Part shown: piece after piece, positions 51,920 through 61,239 of the stretch | Numbering within the stretch: the first letter of the stretch is position 1 | How the letters are laid out: the number at the start of each line of letters is the position of its first letter | DNA from: Actinomycetota bacterium | Lineage (GTDB): Bacteria; Actinomycetota; Acidimicrobiia; IMCC26256; PALSA-555 | Direction of reading: 5' to 3' | DNA: 64,000 nucleotides | NCBI GenBank assembly: GCA_016870355.1 | Contig: VGBR01000001.1 | Coordinates: 183,574 to 247,573 of the forward strand | The notes under the pieces: generated by a model | The model's input: the letters and a program-made list of their open reading frames with translations, nothing else | Databases searched by the model: none | Told to the model about the DNA's origin: nothing | Program-made: the position numbers and the translations under genes

Positions 51920-52891
51920 ATGAGCATCCGGTACTCCAAGCCGCCGGTGCTCCTGCACGATGTGATCGGCGACCTCGGCGCGGTCGTCGATCTCCTCACG
52001 TCCCAGGAGCCGTATCACCCGCTCGGCGGGTGGTACAGCCTGGGGGCCGATCCGCACGCGCGCACCAGGCCGACGTGGTTCCAGAAGGACTGGGTGCACG
52101 ACACGTTCGCGGCCGAGGGCTCCGAGCTGTTCTTGTGGCACCCGACCTATGTCGACGCCGCGAAGGCGTTCTACGACGCGGCGGTGGTCGAGCCGAAGAG
52201 CGTCTACGTGAACCTGATGACGTCGATGGCGGAGGCCGGGCCGGCCCACACCGACAACCCGCGGTTCCACGGACGCGATCGCACGAACACGCCGATGTGG
52301 CTCCTGCGGGTGATGCTCTGGTCAGGCCTCTTCGACGACGTCGAGATCATGCAGGCGACGGCCATCTGGTGGATGAACGACGTCGAAGGGGGCGGGCTCC
52401 TCTACTGGCCAATGGGCCCCGACCGTCCACCCGAGCAGCACGTGGGATCGATGGCGAACACGGCGCTGTTCGGCGACAACCACGGGATGTTCCACCAGGT
52501 CGGCCCCGTCGGGCCGTTCGAGCGGGGAACGCTTCGCGTGACACCCCGTGCTGAGCTCGCACCGGCGCGGGACGGCACGGCGGACTGGACGGTGGTCGAC
52601 CAGGGCGAGCAGGTCGTGCGCACACCGCTTGACTCGATCCGAGTGAGCGTGCTCTGGAAGGCCGACGTGTACCGGACTGCCGCCGAGCGCGACGCCCGCG
52701 TCGCGAACGCGCTGTCGATGCACGACGTCGCGGAGGCGTTCAACAACGACCTCGCGCGACGGGGTTCGTCGCTTCGGCTCGACCCGGCGCAGGTGGATGA
52801 ACCGAGCCTCAAGGACCGGTTCGCCGACGTCTACCCCGAAGTCGAACCGGTCGGCGCGCTGCCCTCGGTCTTCGACGATCAGGCGCGGTAG
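51920..52891 (+). CDS. Hypothetical protein, possible 2OG-Fe(II) oxygenase fold
   Basis: A 323-aa soluble protein not assigned to a named family. A His110-x-Asp112 pair (GPAHTDNPRF), a distal His192 (HGMFHQVGPV) and Arg202 ten residues later (FERGTLRVTP) are arranged as in 2-oxoglutarate/Fe(II) dioxygenases. The WWMNDVEGGGLLYWPMG stretch would form the jelly-roll core. ATG 51920 gives MSIRYSKPPVLL; the tracked ATG 51866 lies almost in the operator of the divergent antitoxin. The substrate is unknown. Confidence 0.78.
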   Translation: MSIRYSKPPVLLHDVIGDLGAVVDLLTSQEPYHPLGGWYSLGADPHARTRPTWFQKDWVHDTFAAEGSELFLWHPTYVDAAKAFYDAAVVEPKSVYVNLMTSMAEAGPAHTDNPRFHGRDRTNTPMWLLRVMLWSGLFDDVEIMQATAIWWMNDVEGGGLLYWPMGPDRPPEQHVGSMANTALFGDNHGMFHQVGPVGPFERGTLRVTPRAELAPARDGTADWTVVDQGEQVVRTPLDSIRVSVLWKADVYRTAAERDARVANALSMHDVAEAFNNDLARRGSSLRLDPAQVDEPSLKDRFADVYPEVEPVGALPSVFDDQAR

Positions 52892-53005
52892 AAGCTTCTC
52901 GACAACGCGCCCGCTCTCGACCGCGAGCAACGCCGACTGTCCCGATCCCACGCGTCGATGGCTGGCGCAGCACGGGAGCGACGCGCTGGTTGAGGGCGTG
53001 ACGTC

Positions 53006-53647
53006 CTACAGGGGGGCGAGCTGCGGAAGGCCCGGGAACTCGCCCCGTCCGAAGAGCCACCAGAGCTCGTCGGGCGCATCGAGCGCGAGGTGGGGCGGAT
53101 CGACGCCGGCGGGAAGGCGGCTAGCAACGGTGGCGCGCAGCGACGGAAGGAACTGATCGACGAACGGTTGCGACCAGTCGCGTTGTGTCGGGCCCACGTC
53201 GAGGTCGACGACGTGGACCTCGACCTCTGCGAGGCGACGGTGCGGGAGAGACCCGAGGGTGCGGATCGTCCCACTGAGATCGCGCGACTCCACGTCCCAG
53301 TGCGCGGGGTCGACCGTCTGCCACGCACGGTCGAGCGCGTGCGACGACGCGATGGTGTCGTCGACGACGGTCGCGGCGTCACGTGCGGCGCCGTCTTCGA
53401 TCTCACGCGCCCGACCCGCCGCGCCACCGACGTACTGATCGACCAACTCGCCGCGCGCGGCCGCCTCGATCCGGCGCCGATGACTGTCGGCGTTACGCGC
53501 CATGTGGACGAGGACGTGGGCGAGCGACCAGTCGGGCAGCACGGACGGCACCGTGAGGTCGCGCGTACGCAGCGCTTCGACCGTGTCGCGCATCCATGCC
53601 TCGCGGGTCGCGAGGTGCTGCACCATGGCTTCCGGGCCAGTGCTCAC
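53006..53647 (-). CDS. Maleylpyruvate isomerase N-terminal / mycothiol-dependent family protein
   Basis: A 213-aa DinB-like four-helix protein of the mycothiol-dependent maleylpyruvate isomerase group. The metal-binding His/Glu/His are in SLAHVLVHMARNADSHRRR (His) and HRRLAEVEVHVVDLDVG (Glu and His). WSLAHV, AEVEVH and LPQLAPL-type ends are typical. Most family members are uncharacterised mycothiol transferases, so the specific isomerase name should not be taken literally. GTG 53647. It faces away from the SDR gene with a 182-bp divergent gap showing no other gene. Confidence 0.87.
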   Translation of the reverse strand: MSTGPEAMVQHLATREAWMRDTVEALRTRDLTVPSVLPDWSLAHVLVHMARNADSHRRRIEAAARGELVDQYVGGAAGRAREIEDGAARDAATVVDDTIASSHALDRAWQTVDPAHWDVESRDLSGTIRTLGSLPHRRLAEVEVHVVDLDVGPTQRDWSQPFVDQFLPSLRATVASRLPAGVDPPHLALDAPDELWWLFGRGEFPGLPQLAPL

Positions 53648-53829
53648 GAGGTCATGCTCGCGCGAGACTTCGACTCGACGCGCTCCTCAATGCCCGGAGC
53701 GCGCTGGGCACACCCGCGCCGATCGGCAGATCTGTACCGACGAGTCTGTTCGCAGCGAAAGAGCTACCGGAGCGACCACATGGCGGGAGCGGTGATGGCG
53801 GAGCACGGGGTGAGTGCAGGACGCGCGGG

Positions 53830-54819
53830 ATGAGTGGCGCCGACGTCGTCGATCGAGCGCTCGAAGCGACGGTCGTTCCGAGCTTCACTCGTGTCGGGTC
53901 AGCGATCCGCGCCCGCCTGGAGCACTGGACGCCGATCGAGCGATACGACCTTGCGGGCCGTGTGATCGTCATCACCGGTGCCACCTCGGGTTTGGGACAC
54001 GCCGCCGCGGAGATCCTCGCTCGCGACGGCGCAACCATCGAGGTGATCGCCCGGAGCGAGCACAAGGCCGTCGGTGTGGTCGACGAGCTCCGCGCGGTCG
54101 CGCCCGACTGCGATCACGGCTACGCGTTGGCGGACATGGGCGACTTCCATGCGGTGCGGTCGGCGGCAGAGGAGCTGCGGGCGCGTCACGACCGCATCGA
54201 CGTGCTCGTGCACAACGCAGGCGCGCTCGACGCCGAGCTCGCGCGAGCGCCGAGCGGGATCGAGCAGACCGTGGCGAGCCAGGTGGCGGGTCCGTTCTTG
54301 CTCACCGCGCTGCTCCTCGACGCACTCCGCGCGGCCTCTCCCGGGCGGGTGCTCTGGATGACCTCGGGCGGGATGTACACCCAGCCACTCGACGTCGACG
54401 CGCTGGAGCCGGATCCCACGACGTATCGGGGGGCCATGACCTACGCGCGGGCCAAGCGTGCCCAGGTGACGCTCGTCGAGATGATCGCCGCCCGACTCGA
54501 TCCGTCATCGGTCGTCGTGCACGCGGTGCATCCCGGCTGGGCTGACACGCCGGGTGTGGCGCGCTCGCTGCCGACGTTTCGACGCGTCGTCGGTCCGCTG
54601 CTGCGGACCCCGGCCCAGGGTGCCGACACTCTGGTGTGGCTCGCCGCCGACGATGGCGAGCCGGTGCGCACGAGCGGCTTGTTGTGGCACGACCGCCGCC
54701 CGCGGCCCGCGCACCGACGCAACCTCACGAAGAAGGCTGACACGCCCGACGAGCGTCGTCGGCTCTGGGAGTGGTGCGTCGACGTCACCGGGGTCGACAT
54801 CCCGGCGGATCGCACCTGA
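53830..54819 (+). CDS. Short-chain dehydrogenase/reductase
   Basis: A 329-aa SDR with an N-terminal ~40-residue lead (RALEATVVPSFTRVGSAIRA) as in dehydrogenase/reductase SDR family member 12 types. Cofactor motif VIVITGATSGLGHAAAEILA, NNAG-equivalent VLVHNAGALDAE, catalytic Ser in WMTSGGMYT, and the Tyr-x-x-x-Lys as YARAKRAQVTL, followed by VHPGWADTPGV. The substrate is unknown, possibly a lipid or sterol. ATG 53830. The acyltransferase follows after 11 bp, so they are likely one operon. Confidence 0.9.
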   Translation: MSGADVVDRALEATVVPSFTRVGSAIRARLEHWTPIERYDLAGRVIVITGATSGLGHAAAEILARDGATIEVIARSEHKAVGVVDELRAVAPDCDHGYALADMGDFHAVRSAAEELRARHDRIDVLVHNAGALDAELARAPSGIEQTVASQVAGPFLLTALLLDALRAASPGRVLWMTSGGMYTQPLDVDALEPDPTTYRGAMTYARAKRAQVTLVEMIAARLDPSSVVVHAVHPGWADTPGVARSLPTFRRVVGPLLRTPAQGADTLVWLAADDGEPVRTSGLLWHDRRPRPAHRRNLTKKADTPDERRRLWEWCVDVTGVDIPADRT

Positions 54820-54830
54820 GGCCGGGCACC

Positions 54831-55844
54831 GTGGACGCGCCCGACCTGAGTGCCGTGCTCTACGGGTCACCGGCGGTGCGGCGCGCGGTGACCGTGCCGA
54901 CGGTTGCTGCCACCGCCGGGGCGCTCGCATCGACTGCGTGGATCTGGGGTCCGGCGGCGTTGGGGCTCGACGCGCTGACGGCGCCTCGCCGGCTGCCGCG
55001 ACTTCGTTCGCTGTCGATGGCCACGGCGTGGTCCGCGCTCGAGACCGTCGGCGTTGGCCTGTCGGTGGCGCAGTGGGCGGCCGGCTTGTCGAAGGCGCCC
55101 GGCCCCAGCTACGCCCTCCAGCGGTGGTGGGTACGGCGCCTCGTCGACGCGCTGCGCCTGCTCGGCAACCTGCAGATCGAGGTGGAAGGCGACGAGGTGC
55201 TCGCGCCGGGCCCGACGGTCATGCTGGCGCGCCACGCCAGCATCGCGGACTCGCTGCTCCCGGCGTGGCTGCTCGCTCGCCGCGGCATGCACCCGCGCTA
55301 CGTGCTCAAGCGTGAGCTGCTCGTCGACCCGTGCCTCGACATCGTCGGAGGCCGTGTCCCGAACCACTTCGTCGTGCGCAACGGTGACGACACCGACGCC
55401 GAGCTGGCTGCCCTGCGAGCACTCTCGACCGGGATGTCCGACGGAGATGCCGCGGTGATCTTCCCCGAAGGCACGGTGGCAAGCGACGAACGCCGAGCGC
55501 GGGCGCTCGCGAGCATCGCCGCGCGCGACATCGAGCGCGCCGATCGCCTGCGGGATCTCGCCGTCCTCCTGCCGCCGCGGCATGCCGGGGCACGCGCGCT
55601 GTTGGAGGGATCACCCACGTCGGACGTCCTGCTCGTGACGCACCGTGGCTTCGAGCAGCTCGGCCGCCTGGCCGATGTGCCCGCGCGGCTGCCGCTCGAC
55701 CGTCCGGTTCAGGTGAACATCACGCGCGTTGCTCGTGCTGAGGTGCCGACCGGCGATGCCTTCGTGCCGTGGCTGGATGCCTGCTGGCTCCAGCTCGACG
55801 CGTGGGTGACCGAACCGGCGACGCGCCCTGGTGAACCTTCGTGA
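54831..55844 (+). CDS. PlsC-like acyltransferase
   Basis: A 337-aa glycerophospholipid-type acyltransferase. An N-terminal part with two hydrophobic segments precedes the catalytic H-x4-D (LARHASIADSLL); substrate motif FPEGT (AVIFPEGTVASDE) comes later and LLPPRHAGARALLEG may be the acyl-binding part. It probably acylates lysophosphatidate or a related lipid at the membrane. GTG 54831; the tracked start lies inside the SDR gene. Coupling with the SDR suggests lipid modification. Confidence 0.86.
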   Translation: MDAPDLSAVLYGSPAVRRAVTVPTVAATAGALASTAWIWGPAALGLDALTAPRRLPRLRSLSMATAWSALETVGVGLSVAQWAAGLSKAPGPSYALQRWWVRRLVDALRLLGNLQIEVEGDEVLAPGPTVMLARHASIADSLLPAWLLARRGMHPRYVLKRELLVDPCLDIVGGRVPNHFVVRNGDDTDAELAALRALSTGMSDGDAAVIFPEGTVASDERRARALASIAARDIERADRLRDLAVLLPPRHAGARALLEGSPTSDVLLVTHRGFEQLGRLADVPARLPLDRPVQVNITRVARAEVPTGDAFVPWLDACWLQLDAWVTEPATRPGEPS

Positions 55845-55983
55845 GCACCGTGGCCGCCCAGCGGTCTTTCCACGCGGCGAGGAACGTACGGACGGTCGAC
55901 CGCCGGCCTGCATCCAAGTAGGCATCAGATGACGTAGCACTTGATGCAGGGCGGCCGACGAGGAGCGACCTGGAGGAGCGACC

Positions 55984-56151
55984 ATGCGCACGACCGTGAC
56001 GATCGACGACGAGCTCGCGGCGAAGGCCGAGGAGCTGCTCATCGACCACGAGCTCCGCCAACCCCAGCGTCACCCGGTCGTTGGCGAATCGAGAGTTGCG
56101 ATCGCTCCAGACGAGGCCCTGAACGCAATGCTCAGCACGCAGGCCGTCTGA
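55984..56151 (+). CDS. Small ribbon-helix-helix protein, VapB-like orphan antitoxin (possibly decayed)
   Basis: A 55-aa ORF too short for the track: MRTTVTIDDELAAKAEELLI is the ribbon-helix-helix N-terminus of VapB-type antitoxins, but the usual continuation (xxRxALVREALRALI) is replaced by DHELRQPQRHPVVGESRVAI and no toxin gene follows. ATG 55984 is placed 7 bp after GGAGGAGCG, a strong ribosome site. Upstream CCTGCATC...GATGCAGG forms an inverted repeat that could be its operator. Probably a remnant of a VapBC pair. Confidence 0.62.
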   Translation: MRTTVTIDDELAAKAEELLIDHELRQPQRHPVVGESRVAIAPDEALNAMLSTQAV

Positions 56152-56153
56152 GC

Positions 56154-57332
56154 ATGTGCGACACCCTCTGTGCGGTCGGGCGGAAGCGGACGCTCTTCGC
56201 GAAGAACTCCAATCGACCCCGCGACGAGGTGCAGGTCGTCGAGTCGCACCCGCGCCGGCCTACGGGTGGCAGCCTTCGCACGACCCATCTCGAGCTTCCC
56301 GATGCCGGCGCCGCCGCGGTGATCGGGTCGCGCCCCGCGTGGATGTGGGGCTTCGAGCACGGCATCAACGAGCACGGCGTCGCGATCGGCAACGAACGGA
56401 TCTTCACGACCGACGATCCCCACGACGCGCCCCCCGCGCTGACAGGGATGGACGTCGTGCGCCTCGGGCTCGAGCGCGGCCGAAGCGCCGATGCCGCGAT
56501 CGATGTCATGACCGCGCTGATCGAGGAGCACGGGCAAGGTGGGCGCTGCAGTGAGCATCACGACGACCCGTACTGGTCTTCGTTCCTGGTTGCCGATGCG
56601 CATGGGGCGTGGGTCGTCGAGACGAGCGGACGCCGGTGGGTCGCGCGAGCCGTCGAGGACGGCGCGGCCATCTCCAACCGGGTGACGCTGGGGGTCGACT
56701 GGACCCGGTCCAGCGCCGACGTCGCGCCGGGGACGGACTTCTCCCACCTCATTGATCCGAATGTGCCGACCGAGCCGTCGGACGTGCGGTTGGCGACGAC
56801 CCGCGCGTGCGTCACCACCGGTGCCGACCTGCTCACACCACGCGATCTCGTGGCCACGATGCGCCACCACGGCCGTCGCGCCTGGGGCGCGCCGGGCGAT
56901 GATCCGTCCGACGTCGATCTGCCCCAGCCGGCGGGAGCACCGGGCTGGGACGCGTTCACCGTGTGCTGGCACATCGTGCCGGTCGAGTCGACGGCCGCGT
57001 CGATGATCGCCGAGCTCCTCCCGGCTGGCGGGCCGCTGCGGGCATGGTTCGCGCTGGGGAGCCCATGCGCCAGCCTCTACGTGCCGACGTTCCCGCCCGA
57101 GGTTCCCGAGGAGCTCGCGTCCGCGCACACCTGGGCGCGCTTTCGGGCGCTGCGTGATCGCGTCGAGGTCGACAGGGGCGCGCTCACTCCTATCCGGGCC
57201 GTGCTGGGGCCGGTCGAGGCACGGCTGTGGGACGACGCCGACGCCGTCGCGCACGACCCATCGCGGCGCGAGACGTTCGGGCGCGCCGTCTGGCAGGCGG
57301 TCGATGGCGCACTGACCCGTCTCGGCGTCTGA
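56154..57332 (+). CDS. C69/secernin-like peptidase (Ntn hydrolase)
   Basis: A 392-aa N-terminal-nucleophile hydrolase. MCDTLCAVGRKRTLFAKNSN places Cys2 as the nucleophile and gives the secernin pattern, with NRPRDEVQVVESHPRR. The internal AWMWGFEHGINEHGVAIGNE and SFLVADAHGAWVVETSGRRW are also diagnostic. Members cleave dipeptides or amide bonds after Met removal exposes the Cys. ATG 56154 lies three bases from the antitoxin-like ORF stop; the tracked start upstream is not needed. The role in this cell is unknown. Confidence 0.9.
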   Translation: MCDTLCAVGRKRTLFAKNSNRPRDEVQVVESHPRRPTGGSLRTTHLELPDAGAAAVIGSRPAWMWGFEHGINEHGVAIGNERIFTTDDPHDAPPALTGMDVVRLGLERGRSADAAIDVMTALIEEHGQGGRCSEHHDDPYWSSFLVADAHGAWVVETSGRRWVARAVEDGAAISNRVTLGVDWTRSSADVAPGTDFSHLIDPNVPTEPSDVRLATTRACVTTGADLLTPRDLVATMRHHGRRAWGAPGDDPSDVDLPQPAGAPGWDAFTVCWHIVPVESTAASMIAELLPAGGPLRAWFALGSPCASLYVPTFPPEVPEELASAHTWARFRALRDRVEVDRGALTPIRAVLGPVEARLWDDADAVAHDPSRRETFGRAVWQAVDGALTRLGV

Positions 57333-57466
57333 GCACGGCACGCACCCTCGACAGGGAAGGCGAGCTCGTGCCGTGCTTGCCGGGTGCGACGGTCATGAGC
57401 GATCGCGCGGGGTCCTCGTGAGCTTCCGAGGCGGCGTCGAGCCCGCGAAAGCGACAGGATGCGCCG

Positions 57467-59746
57467 ATGCGAACACCGAGTGAACCTGGGCTGACGGTCG
57501 CCGAGCACACGCCGGCGTACCCGCCGGTGGTGAAGCCGCCAGCCGGTGCCCCGAACGTCGTCGTCATCGTGTTCGACGACCTCGGGTTCGCACAGCTCGG
57601 CTCGTTCGGCTCCGACCTCGAGACCCCGAACGTCGACGCGCTCGCGGCGAGCGGGCTGCGCTACAACCGCTTCCACGTCACCTCGCTCTGCTCGCCCACG
57701 CGCGCCAGCCTGTTCACCGGTCGCAATCACCACGCGGTCGGGTGCGGCTTCCTCGTGGACGTGCCCCTCGCGTTTCCGGGGTACGCGGCGCGCCTCCCAC
57801 GGTCAGCAGCGCCGCTTCCTCGGGTGCTGAAGGACGCTGGCTACAACACGTTTGCGGTCGGGAAGTGGCATCTCGTTCCCCGCGGGGAGCGCACGCATGC
57901 GGGGCCGTTCGACTCGTGGCCACTCGGCTTCGGTTTCGAGCGCTACTACGGCTTCCTCCAGGGCGACACGAACCACTGGGTGCCCAACCTCGTCTCGGAC
58001 AACACGTACGTCGAGCCGCCGGCCGCGCCCGAGGACGGCTACCACCTCACCGAGGACCTTGCGGACACCGCGATCCGCATGATCACCGACCAGCAGCACT
58101 CTGCGCCGGGGAAGCCGTTCTTCATGTACCTCGCGCTCGGTGCGATGCACGCGCCGCACCACGTGGCACCGGAGTGGATCGCTCGATACGAGGGAAGCTT
58201 CGACGCCGGTTGGGACCACTGGCGCGAGGCGACGTTCGCGCGCCAGGTTGCGAGCGGCGTGGTCCCTGCGGGGACACACCTCACCGAGCGGCCGTCGTGG
58301 GTCGCGGCGTGGGACACGCTCGACGACGGGGCGCGTCGCATGCACGCGCGTGCACAAGAGGTGTTCGCGGGGTTCCTCACCCACACCGACGCGCAGATCG
58401 GCCGCGTGATTGGCGCGCTCGAACGCCTCGGACTGCGCGACAACACGCTGGTCATGCTGCTCTCCGACAACGGAGCGAGCGCTGAGGGCGGCCAGCACGG
58501 CACGATCAACGAGCATCGCTTCTCGGCTCGTGTCCCCGAGACTGTTGCCGACAACCTTGCGCATTACGACGAGTGGGGCGGCTTCCGCTCCTACAACCAC
58601 TACTCGTGGGCGTGGGCGTGGGCCGGCAACACGCCGTTCCGACTCTGGAAGCGCTACACGTGGCTCGGCGGGACGCGTACCCCACTCGTCGTGAGCTGGC
58701 CCCGGCGAATCGACGATCGCGGAGGCGTCCGCAGCCAGTTCTGTCATGCCGTCGACGTGATGCCGACGTTGCTCGAGTGCTGCAACCTCGACATGCCCGA
58801 GGTCGTGGACGGCGTCGAGCAGCAACGAGTGGACGGCGCGAGCTTCACGACCACCTTCGACGACGCGGCGGCCTCCGTGCCGCATCGGGTCCAGTACTTC
58901 GAGATGCTGGGTTCGCGATCGATCGTCGACGGGCCGTGGAAGGCGACCACCGACCATGTGTCGCAGGGCGTCGTCGACGAAGAGGAGCTCATGACCGGGA
59001 GCCGCGACTTCGCATCCGACCAGTGGTCGCTGTTCAACCTCGACGAGGACTTCTCGGAGGCGAACGACGTCGCGGCGCACCATCCCGATGAGGTACGGAG
59101 GCTCCAGGAGCTCTGGCTCACCGAGGCGGAACGGAACCAGGTGCTTCCCATGTCCGACGGGCTGACGAACCGCCTCACCGCGATCATCTTCCCTGCCTAC
59201 CCGCCGTCGTCGCGCACGGTGTTCCGCCCCGGCGGCTCGCCGATCTCGGACGAGGCTGTGCCGCTGCTCATGTTCGGCTTCCGGATGACCGTCGATTGCG
59301 ACGTGGCGGCCGACGCCGCGCAGGGAGTGCTGTTCGCGATGGGTGACTGGACGGGCGGCTATGCGCTGTACGCGACCGCTGGGACGCTGCACTTCACGTT
59401 CCGACCCGCGGGCGAAGCCATCACCACGTCGTCGTCGCGCACCGTCGGGCCGGGCCGCCATGCGCTCTCGGTAGTGTTCACACCCACTGCCGATCGCACG
59501 GGTACCTTCACGCTCGAGTGCGACGGAGAGGCGATCGGCTCGCGCACCGCAGACGTCACCGTGCCACCGGCGATGCAGCACGGCGGCGCTCGTCTCTGTC
59601 TCGGGCACGACCGCGGCTTCCCGGTCGCCGACGACTACTCGCCGCCGTTCCCCTGGCAGGGCGAGATCCACCAGATGATCGTCGAGACGCCGCCCTTCGC
59701 CGCGTCGACCGTGACCGACCTCTCGAGCGCGCTCCACGCCGACTGA
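57467..59746 (+). CDS. Arylsulfatase (type I, formylglycine-dependent)
   Basis: A 759-aa sulfatase hydrolysing sulfate esters. The metal ligands are in VVVIVFDDLGFAQLGSFGSD. The modification site C-x-P-x-R is LCSPTRASLFTGRN with Cys75, which a formylglycine-generating enzyme must convert; none is in the window. FAVGKWHLVPRGERTH, MYLALGAMHAPHHVAPEW and VMLLSDNGASAEGG complete the active site. From about residue 600 a beta-sandwich C-terminal domain follows (VFTPTADRTGTFTLECDGEA). There is no signal peptide, so it acts in the cytosol, as in many actinobacterial homologues. ATG 57467. Confidence 0.94.
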   Translation: MRTPSEPGLTVAEHTPAYPPVVKPPAGAPNVVVIVFDDLGFAQLGSFGSDLETPNVDALAASGLRYNRFHVTSLCSPTRASLFTGRNHHAVGCGFLVDVPLAFPGYAARLPRSAAPLPRVLKDAGYNTFAVGKWHLVPRGERTHAGPFDSWPLGFGFERYYGFLQGDTNHWVPNLVSDNTYVEPPAAPEDGYHLTEDLADTAIRMITDQQHSAPGKPFFMYLALGAMHAPHHVAPEWIARYEGSFDAGWDHWREATFARQVASGVVPAGTHLTERPSWVAAWDTLDDGARRMHARAQEVFAGFLTHTDAQIGRVIGALERLGLRDNTLVMLLSDNGASAEGGQHGTINEHRFSARVPETVADNLAHYDEWGGFRSYNHYSWAWAWAGNTPFRLWKRYTWLGGTRTPLVVSWPRRIDDRGGVRSQFCHAVDVMPTLLECCNLDMPEVVDGVEQQRVDGASFTTTFDDAAASVPHRVQYFEMLGSRSIVDGPWKATTDHVSQGVVDEEELMTGSRDFASDQWSLFNLDEDFSEANDVAAHHPDEVRRLQELWLTEAERNQVLPMSDGLTNRLTAIIFPAYPPSSRTVFRPGGSPISDEAVPLLMFGFRMTVDCDVAADAAQGVLFAMGDWTGGYALYATAGTLHFTFRPAGEAITTSSSRTVGPGRHALSVVFTPTADRTGTFTLECDGEAIGSRTADVTVPPAMQHGGARLCLGHDRGFPVADDYSPPFPWQGEIHQMIVETPPFAASTVTDLSSALHAD

Positions 59747-59803
59747 ATCACTGGGTGCGCGGGATCACGCTCCCGTCACCTCTCTATGTCACGCCGCAGC
59801 CGC

Positions 59804-60304
59804 TCACGCGACCGTCGTGCCGTACATCTCTCGCAAGGGATCCCTGATCAGCTCGAGGCGCTCGCCGTCGGGCCCCCGGAAGTAGAGGGACGACCCGCTC
59901 ATCCGCTGCGTCTCGATACCCGCGGCGTCGAGCTTGGTCGCGAGGTGCTCCCAGCGCTCGGGTTCCACCGAGATCGCGAGGTGATGCAGTCCGCCGAGCA
60001 CCTCCGCGTAGTCGCGGAGGTCGAGGCCTGGGAAGTCGAAGAACGCGAGGAGGTTGCCGTTGCCGATGTCGAAGAAGAAGTGGTTGGATCCCTGATAGTC
60101 GCGGTTCTCGAACAGCTCGGTGAGGGGGAACTCGAGCAGATCCTGGTAGAAGGTGATCGTCGCCTCGACGTCGCTCGACAGGAGCGCGAGATGGTGCACG
60201 CCGCGGCCAGACGACGCCGCACGCTTCTCCGCCGGCAGCAGGTGGCGAGCCCGCAGCTGTGCCCACTCGTCGGTGCGATCGACGTCGACGCCATGGCGGG
60301 CCAT
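59804..60304 (-). CDS. VOC-family protein (glyoxalase/dioxygenase-like)
   Basis: A 166-aa protein with two beta-alpha-beta-beta-beta modules. His in GVHHLALLSSDVEATITFYQ, His/Glu in GGLHHLAISVEPERW and the terminal Glu in PDGERLELIRDP are placed as metal ligands of a VOC enzyme. The N-terminal ~30 residues are an extension. ATG 60304 follows GGGGAGGC. It is divergent from the heliorhodopsin gene; any link is unknown. Confidence 0.88.
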   Translation of the reverse strand: MARHGVDVDRTDEWAQLRARHLLPAEKRAASSGRGVHHLALLSSDVEATITFYQDLLEFPLTELFENRDYQGSNHFFFDIGNGNLLAFFDFPGLDLRDYAEVLGGLHHLAISVEPERWEHLATKLDAAGIETQRMSGSSLYFRGPDGERLELIRDPLREMYGTTVA

Positions 60305-60474
60305 CGGAGCCTCCCCGGAAGCGAAAGCGCTGCCACTTTGCGCTCACGATACCGAGGCCACCCGTTCCTCGACCGTCCGGTTCAGGTGAAACAGATCGTG
60401 CGTGCCCGACCGATGCGAGACGGCTGCGTCCGATGTCCGATACTTCAGGCTTGCCGCGAGCGCCACGAGGTGAG

Positions 60475-61239
60475 ATGACGAGCGATCCCGACGACGCACC
60501 GCAGTACCACAGGCTCCGCCGGTGGAACCTCATGGTCGGGCTGGTGCACGCGGCGCAGGCAGGTGTGGTGCTGGCGCTCAGCAACGATCTCTCGTTGCCG
60601 ATCTCCGGATCGTTCCTACGAGCCGACCCGGTGACGGTCCAAGGGCCGACGCTAGCAAAGCCAGTCTTCGATCTCCCGATCGGCGCAGTGGTCGCGGCCT
60701 TCCTGCTCCTCGCCGCGCTCGATCACCTGCTCGTTGCCGCGCCAGGAGTGCGCGAGTGGTACGAGCGCAACCTCGCCCGCCGAGTCAACTACGCACGCTG
60801 GATCGAGTACTCGATCAGTGCGTCGGTGATGATCGTGCTGATCGCGATGTTCGTCGGCATCCGGGATCTGGCCGCGCTCATCGGGATCTTCGGGGTCAAC
60901 ACCGCGATGATCCTCTTCGGCCTGCTGATGGAGCGACACCAGGCGCCAGGCGACGCCGATTGGACGGCGTTCTGGTTCGGGACCGTCGCCGGCACCGCAC
61001 CGTGGCTCGCGATCATCATCTACATCGCCGAACCCCCCGAGGTTCCTGGGTTCGTGTGGGCGATCACCGCGGTCCAGCTCGTGCTGTTCGCCACCTTCGC
61101 GATCAACATGGCATTGCAATACCGGCAGGTCGGGCGATGGCGCGACTACCTCTTCGGCGAGCGCACCTACCTCGTGCTGAGCCTCGCTGCGAAGTCGTTG
61201 CTCGCGTGGCTGATCTTCGCCAACGTGCTCCGGTCCTAG
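60475..61239 (+). CDS. Heliorhodopsin
   Basis: A 254-aa seven-helix retinal protein of the heliorhodopsin family, inserted with the N-terminus inside, opposite to type-1 rhodopsins. The Schiff-base lysine is Lys240 in LSLAAKSLLAWLIF. The counter-ion Glu111 is in NYARWIEYSISASVMI. Conserved His25 (MVGLVHAAQ) and His84 (ALDHLLVAA) also match. INMALQYRQVGRWRDYLFGE precedes helix G. Heliorhodopsins show no ion pumping in most studies and are thought to regulate partner proteins. ATG 60475 has GAGGTGAG as ribosome site; ATG 60433 would add 14 residues. No retinal-synthesis gene (blh, crtY) is within the window. Confidence 0.92.
   Translation: MTSDPDDAPQYHRLRRWNLMVGLVHAAQAGVVLALSNDLSLPISGSFLRADPVTVQGPTLAKPVFDLPIGAVVAAFLLLAALDHLLVAAPGVREWYERNLARRVNYARWIEYSISASVMIVLIAMFVGIRDLAALIGIFGVNTAMILFGLLMERHQAPGDADWTAFWFGTVAGTAPWLAIIIYIAEPPEVPGFVWAITAVQLVLFATFAINMALQYRQVGRWRDYLFGERTYLVLSLAAKSLLAWLIFANVLRS

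Noticed and set aside
57803-59737. 644-aa minus ORF opposite the arylsulfatase
   Set aside because: Shadow frame, no motifs, sulfatase motifs on the plus strand.
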